Below, piece by piece: positions 6,658-10,549 of a stretch of DNA of 10,549 nt. How positions within the stretch are numbered: position 1 is the first letter of the stretch; each line of letters begins with the position of its first letter. Position numbers and translations under genes: made by a program. The notes under the pieces are model-generated. The model worked only from the letters and a program-made list of their open reading frames with translations. It was not told the DNA's origin and did not search any database. Origin of the DNA: Rhodospirillales bacterium (GTDB lineage Bacteria; Pseudomonadota; Alphaproteobacteria; Acetobacterales; Acetobacteraceae); contig JANXXW010000432.1 in assembly GCA_025350425.1 (NCBI GenBank), positions 1-10,549 on the forward strand, in the 5' to 3' direction.

Positions 6658-7875
6658 TTGGATTTCAACTTATCTCCCAAAGTGGAGGCGCTACGCACGT
6701 CCATTCGGACTTTCGTGGACGAACGGCTGATCCCGCTGGAAGCCGATCGGGCGAATTACGACGAGCATGAGAACATCTCGCAGGAGGTGCTTGCCAAGTT
6801 CCGGGCGGAAGCGAGGTCACAGGGGTTGTGGGCTTTGCAGATGCCGGTGGCGCGCGGCGGGCGGGGACTGGGGCTGGCCGAGATGGCGCCGTGCTACGAG
6901 GAGATGAACCGCTCCATCTTCGGCCCCATGGTTTTCAACAGCGCGGCACCCGACGACGGCAACATGATGGTGCTGGAGAAGGTCGGCACCGACGCGCAGA
7001 AGCGGCGCTGGCTGCAACCGATCGTCGATGGGGAGGTGCAGAGCAGCTTCGCTATGACCGAGCCGATGGACGATGTGGGCGAGGGCTGTGGTTCCGATCC
7101 GGCGCTTACCACCACCCGCGCCACCCGCACCAACACCGGCTGGCGAATCCACGGACGTAAATGGTTCATCACCGGGGCCGAAGCCGCGCGGCACTTCATG
7201 CTGATCGCCCGCACCTCCGAGGATGAGCGCAAGGGCCTCAGCGCGTTCCTGTTCCATGCCGATCAGCCCGGTTGGCGCATCGTCCGGCGCATTCCGATCA
7301 TGGGGCCGGAGGAGCATGGCGGGCATTGCGAGCTGGAGTTCGACGGGTTGGAGATCTCCGACGACGACCGGCTTATGGAAGTCGGCGACGGTCTGAAGCT
7401 GACCCAGATCCGCCTTGGCCCCGCCCGCCTGACGCACTGCATGCGCTGGACCGGGCTCGCGCGGCGGTCGCTGGAGATTGCCATGGCCCATGCGAGCCAA
7501 CGGCGCAGCGGGACCGGTCGGCTGATCGAACGGGAGAGCGTGCAGGCGCTGATCGGCCAGGCCGGCATGGACATCCAGACCGGCAGGCTGCTGACGATGT
7601 ACGCGGCCTGGAAGCTCGACCAAGGCGATTTCGCGCGCAAGGAGGTGTCCATGGCCAAGGTCGTGGTGGCGGATGCGCTGCATCGGGCGGCGGACACGGC
7701 GCTGCAATTGCTGGGCGCGAAGGGCTACTCCCGCGACACGCCCGTCGAGTGGATCTACCGGTATGCGAGGCAGGCGCGGCTGGTGGATGGCGCGTCGGAG
7801 GTGCATCGCATGGTGCTGGCCAGCTTCATGCGGCGCGAAGGCACCGAGTTCTTCGGCTGGGACGCGCCTCGCTAG
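6658..7875 (+). CDS. Acyl-CoA dehydrogenase, ACAD10/11-like subgroup
   Basis: This is a 405-residue FAD flavoprotein of the acyl-CoA dehydrogenase fold, expected to introduce a 2,3-double bond into an acyl-CoA and pass electrons to ETF. Evidence: the N-terminal helical domain (1-125); FAMTEP (131-136), then GSDP (145-148); the GWRIHGRKWFITGA beta-domain stretch (161-174); LGPARLTHCMRWTGLARR (253-270); the C-terminal LLGAKGYSRDTPVEWIYR (351-368) and ARLVDGASEVHRM (373-385). The position of the usual catalytic Glu (YEGTSQ motif of MCAD) aligns to Asp377 in VDGASEV, as in ACAD10/11-type proteins by my recollection. No aminoglycoside-phosphotransferase-like kinase domain is fused to it. The start is TTG at 6658, supported by AAGGA 7 bases upstream. 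It lies 23 bp after the M81 gene; its TAG stop is shared with the converging ABC gene. The substrate is unknown. Confidence 0.94.
   Translation: MDFNLSPKVEALRTSIRTFVDERLIPLEADRANYDEHENISQEVLAKFRAEARSQGLWALQMPVARGGRGLGLAEMAPCYEEMNRSIFGPMVFNSAAPDDGNMMVLEKVGTDAQKRRWLQPIVDGEVQSSFAMTEPMDDVGEGCGSDPALTTTRATRTNTGWRIHGRKWFITGAEAARHFMLIARTSEDERKGLSAFLFHADQPGWRIVRRIPIMGPEEHGGHCELEFDGLEISDDDRLMEVGDGLKLTQIRLGPARLTHCMRWTGLARRSLEIAMAHASQRRSGTGRLIERESVQALIGQAGMDIQTGRLLTMYAAWKLDQGDFARKEVSMAKVVVADALHRAADTALQLLGAKGYSRDTPVEWIYRYARQARLVDGASEVHRMVLASFMRREGTEFFGWDAPR
7872..7875. other. Shared CTAG: stop codons of two converging genes
   Basis: The palindrome CTAG supplies TAG at 7873-7875 for the plus-strand acyl-CoA dehydrogenase and TAG at 7874-7872 for the minus-strand ABC transporter. 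There is therefore no intergenic space for a terminator, and each transcript must end inside, or antisense to, the other gene. Confidence 0.95.
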
Positions 7876-9626
7876 GCCTCGACGCCAAATTGCAGACGGG
7901 CCAAGCGGGCATACAGGCCGCCTTGCCGGATCAGGCTGTCATGGGTTCCGGTCGCGGCCACGCGGCCACCCTCGATCACTACGATCCGGTCCGCCTCGCG
8001 AACGGTGGCGAGGCGGTGGGCCACGACGAGGGTGGTGCGGTCGCGGGAGAGGTTGGCCAGCGCGTCCTGCACCGCGCGTTCCGATTCCGCGTCGAGCGCG
8101 CTGGTGGCCTCGTCCAGCAGCAGCACGGCGGGGTCGCGCAGGATGGCCCTGGCGATGGCGATGCGTTGGCGCTGGCCGCCTGACAGGCGAACGCCCTTCT
8201 CACCCAGGAAAGTGGCGTAGCCGTCCGGGAGGTCGTCCAGGAAATCGGCGTGGGCGGCATGGCCGGCGGCGCGGATCTCGGCCTCGGTGGCGTCTGGCCG
8301 GCCGTAGCGGATGTTCTCCAGCGCGCTGGTGCTGAAGATCACCGGGTCTTGCGGCACGATGCCGATATGGCCGCGAAGGTCCGCCAGCGCGGCGCTGGCA
8401 ATGTCCACACCGTCGAGGCGCACATGGCCCTGTGCCGGGTCGTAGAAGCGCAGCAGGAGTTGCAGCACGGTGGTCTTGCCGGCGCCGGAAGGCCCGACGA
8501 GCGCGACGGTCTCGCCGGGTTCGACCTCGATAGAGAAGTCGATGAGGGCGGCCTGGTCGGGGCGGGCGGGGTAGCGGAAAGTGACGTGTTCGAACGCTAC
8601 GCGGCCACGAAGGGGCTTGGGCAGGCGGGTGGGAGTTGCCGGAGACACGATGGTCGGGCGTTCGTCGAGCAACTCGCGCAGGCGGTCCGCGGCGCCGCTG
8701 GCGCGTTGCAGCTCGCCCCACAGCTCGCTCATCTGCGCGCCGGAACTGGCCAGCAGGACGGCGTAGAACACGAAGGCGGAAAGGTCGCCGCCGCTCATGC
8801 GGTCAAGGATCACGTCTCGCCCGCCCACCCACAGGCTAAGCACGATGGCGCCGAAGCCCAGCAGGATGATGCACAGGATAAGCATGGAGCGGGTGCGGAT
8901 GCGGCGCAGCGCCGTGGCGACGGAGCTTTCGGCCTGGGCGGCGAAGCGGGAGCGGTCCACCGGTTCGTGGGTGAAGGCCTGGACGGTGCGGAGCGCGTTG
9001 ATGGTCTCCTCCGCGTAGGCGCCGAGGTCGGCCACGCGGTCCTGTGCCGCGCGGGAAAGTTTGCGTTCGCGGCGGCCGAATAGCACGAGGGGGAGCAGCA
9101 CCAACGGGGTGACGAGCAGCACGATGCCGGCGAGCTTGGGGCTGGTGACGAGCAGCATCGCCAGTGCCCCGAGCAGCAGGATGGAGCTGCGTAACCATTG
9201 CGAAATGGCCGAGCCGATAAGCGCCTGCAGCACCGAGATGTCGGCGGTGAGACGGGTCAGGATGTCGCCGGTGCGGGCCGTTTCAAAGAAGGCCGGCGAG
9301 AGGGAGATGACGCGGTCGAACATGTCGCGGCGGAGATCGGCGGCCACGCGCTCACCGAGCCAGGATACCAGGTAGAAGCGGGTGCAGGTGGCCGCCGCGA
9401 GGGCCGCGACCACGACGAACATGGCGAGCGCGGCCTGATTGAGGCTCGCCATGTTGCCGCTGGCAAATCCCTGGTCGATCAGGTGCCGCACACCCTGGCC
9501 GAGTGCCAGCAACAGGCCGGCCGCGGTCAGCAGGGCTGCGGTCGCGCCGATCGAGCGGCCGAGATAGGGGCGGAGATAGGGGAGGAGGAGGGCGAGGGAG
9601 CCGAAGCGAGCGTTCATCACGCTCAT
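7872..9626 (-). CDS. ABC exporter half-transporter, permease plus ATPase (MsbA-related)
   Basis: The 584-residue protein fuses a six-helix type-IV exporter domain (hydrophobic segments near 26-45, 66-86, two within 145-185, 248-268 and 283-300) to a C-terminal nucleotide-binding domain. The ATPase is intact: Walker A GPSGAGKTT (378-386), Q-loop Q426 in VPQDPVIF, signature LSGGQRQR (481-488), Walker B VLLLDE with catalytic E506, D-loop SALD (509-512) and H-loop H537 in VAHRLATV. It should work as a homodimer in the inner membrane. The closest group I recall is the MsbA-related alphaproteobacterial family (TIGR02204-like), but lipid, drug or peptide cargo cannot be told apart by eye. ATG 9626 is used; ATG 9617 (Met4) is possible, and neither has a strong Shine-Dalgarno. 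It lies 37 bp after the FMO-like gene and converges on the acyl-CoA dehydrogenase with a 4-bp overlap. Confidence 0.95.
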   Translation of the reverse strand: MSVMNARFGSLALLLPYLRPYLGRSIGATAALLTAAGLLLALGQGVRHLIDQGFASGNMASLNQAALAMFVVVAALAAATCTRFYLVSWLGERVAADLRRDMFDRVISLSPAFFETARTGDILTRLTADISVLQALIGSAISQWLRSSILLLGALAMLLVTSPKLAGIVLLVTPLVLLPLVLFGRRERKLSRAAQDRVADLGAYAEETINALRTVQAFTHEPVDRSRFAAQAESSVATALRRIRTRSMLILCIILLGFGAIVLSLWVGGRDVILDRMSGGDLSAFVFYAVLLASSGAQMSELWGELQRASGAADRLRELLDERPTIVSPATPTRLPKPLRGRVAFEHVTFRYPARPDQAALIDFSIEVEPGETVALVGPSGAGKTTVLQLLLRFYDPAQGHVRLDGVDIASAALADLRGHIGIVPQDPVIFSTSALENIRYGRPDATEAEIRAAGHAAHADFLDDLPDGYATFLGEKGVRLSGGQRQRIAIARAILRDPAVLLLDEATSALDAESERAVQDALANLSRDRTTLVVAHRLATVREADRIVVIEGGRVAATGTHDSLIRQGGLYARLARLQFGVEA

Positions 9627-9632
9627 GTGGGA

Positions 9633-9658
9633 ACGCGCGTACCGAGTGCCACGCGCGT
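9633..9658. repeat. Paired ACGCGCGT palindromes forming a hairpin
   Basis: ACGCGCGT, itself a perfect palindrome, occurs at 9633-9640 and 9651-9658 with a 10-nt spacer. The copies can pair as an 8-bp GC-rich stem. It fills most of the 37-bp gap between the FMO-like gene and the ABC gene, and ends 6 nt before the ABC start codon. No T-run follows on either strand, so terminator function is doubtful. It may occlude the ribosome-binding site or act as an attenuator. Confidence 0.55.
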
Positions 9659-9663
9659 CGTCA

Positions 9664-10549
9664 TCAGGGGAGCGGCGGCTCCGTGCTGGTCAGTTCAGGT
9701 GTCACGTAGGCCAGCAGGCTGTGGAGTTGCGCCTGGGCGTCGGCGCGGAACAGGTCTCGCGCAAGCCCGGCCACGAGGCGACGGACGCCATATTTCATGC
9801 CGCTGATGGAGGCGCCGGAGAGGCCCATGCTGGGCGTGGCGCCGAAGGTGAAGTTGTGGATGTCGGCGAGATAGGGCGCGGCGCCGGGCGTGCGTTCGGT
9901 GAACTGGAAGGCGTCGCCGAGGTAGGGATGGGTGGCGATGAGGGGGCTTGCTTCGCCCGGCGGGGGCGTGAAGCGGTCGGACCAGACGGCGATGTGGGGG
10001 GCTAGTGCCGTGAGTTCGGGGCGAAGCGAGAGGTCGATCCGGAAGCCGGTGGCGACGATGAGATAGTCAAACCGCATATCTCCGCGTGGTGTCGTGATGA
10101 CGATGTCTGCGCCGTCCATGCGCGCGGCGGTCCAGGGACATGCGGTGTGGAAAGCGAACCCGGCGTGGCGCCGGCAGCGCCAGAAGGTGTCCTGCGGGGG
10201 CGGCTGGTTGAGGTCGAAGATGTGGCGGATGAAGCGCCAGCGCAGCAGATCGGGCAATTCGGCGTAGTGGCCGAGAAACCCCGCCTGCTCCATCCAGCGA
10301 TAGGGGTTGATGCGCGGGATCTCCCGCCGCCGCAGGCACAGATCGACCCGGCCGGCGCCGGCCTCCAGAGCCGTGGCCGCGTTGTCGAAGGCCGAGGCGC
10401 CGGCCCCTAGCACGCCGATGCGCTTGCCTGCGAGTGCGGCGAAGTCGATCTCCTCCGAGGTGTGCGAATATCCCTCGCGCGGCACCGAGGCCGCCACGAA
10501 GGCGGGTATCTCCCACCGCCCGCTGCCGTCGATGCCGGTCGCCAGCACC
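9664..10549 (-). CDS. FMO-like flavoprotein/NAD(P)-binding oxidoreductase (C-terminal part)
   Basis: The frame is open to the right edge, so only the last 295 residues or so are seen; the N-terminal FAD-binding GxGxxG domain lies beyond the window. The first visible residues, LATGIDGSGRWEIP, are the internal ATG-type motif, and the apparent start there is an internal GTG (Val). SVPREGYSHTSEEIDF (about 21-36) resembles the FxGxxxHS region of flavin-containing monooxygenases. GKRIGVLGAGASAFDNA (41-57) is the second, NAD(P)H-binding Rossmann motif. DYLIVATGFRIDLS (161-174) is the second ATG motif, and GATPSMGLSGASISGMKYG lies near the C-terminus. The group includes FMO, Baeyer-Villiger and N-hydroxylating enzymes; the substrate cannot be inferred. 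The TGA stop at 9666-9664 is 37 bp before the ABC exporter gene, so the two may be co-transcribed. Confidence 0.88.
   Translation of the reverse strand, partial: VLATGIDGSGRWEIPAFVAASVPREGYSHTSEEIDFAALAGKRIGVLGAGASAFDNAATALEAGAGRVDLCLRRREIPRINPYRWMEQAGFLGHYAELPDLLRWRFIRHIFDLNQPPPQDTFWRCRRHAGFAFHTACPWTAARMDGADIVITTPRGDMRFDYLIVATGFRIDLSLRPELTALAPHIAVWSDRFTPPPGEASPLIATHPYLGDAFQFTERTPGAAPYLADIHNFTFGATPSMGLSGASISGMKYGVRRLVAGLARDLFRADAQAQLHSLLAYVTPELTSTEPPLP

Noticed and set aside
6817..7806. 329-residue minus-strand ORF
   Set aside because: It is antisense to the acyl-CoA dehydrogenase and shows no family resemblance.
7872..9626. Calling the ABC transporter msbA
   Set aside because: Its general architecture is shared by many exporters, and no lpxK, waaA or other lipid A gene is nearby.

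Overview
The window is GC-rich, densely packed bacterial chromosome, most likely from an alphaproteobacterium, possibly Rhodospirillales/Acetobacteraceae. This rests on protein-level resemblance: an alphaproteobacterial-type Dcd and IF-1, a short-form HisG that needs HisZ, DUF4112, and the murA-hisG-hisD-infA order. The lineage is inferred from remembered family resemblance, not from a search.

Left part (1-4614, all minus strand): a tight run transcribed from high to low coordinates: DUF4112 protein, a small charged protein, dcd (dCTP deaminase), murA (first committed step of peptidoglycan synthesis), hisG and hisD (first and last steps of histidine synthesis), then infA (IF-1), cut by the left edge. 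Three junctions overlap (DUF4112/small ORF 17 bp, murA/hisG 4 bp TTGA, hisG/hisD 4 bp ATGA) and the other gaps are short, so this looks like one housekeeping operon or superoperon.

Middle (4615-5158): non-coding DNA around a complete tRNA-Thr(GGT) gene with an encoded CCA end. The space between the leftward operon and the tRNA has two clear dyads. The space between the tRNA and the next gene has nested, mutually exclusive inverted repeats.

Right part (5159-10549): a plus-strand pair, an M81/MlrC-like metallopeptidase and an acyl-CoA dehydrogenase of ACAD10/11-like type, 23 bp apart, probably one catabolic unit of unknown substrate. It converges on a minus-strand pair: a C-terminal fragment of an FMO-like flavoprotein (cut by the right edge) followed by a complete MsbA-related ABC half-transporter. 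The two units meet in a single CTAG that provides the stop codon of both genes.

I see no mobile element, CRISPR array, phage gene, toxin-antitoxin or recognisable defence system. The region is mostly ordinary; the items worth a second look are the M81/ACAD pair, the intergenic dyads, the small ORF beside DUF4112, and a few start-codon and junction details.
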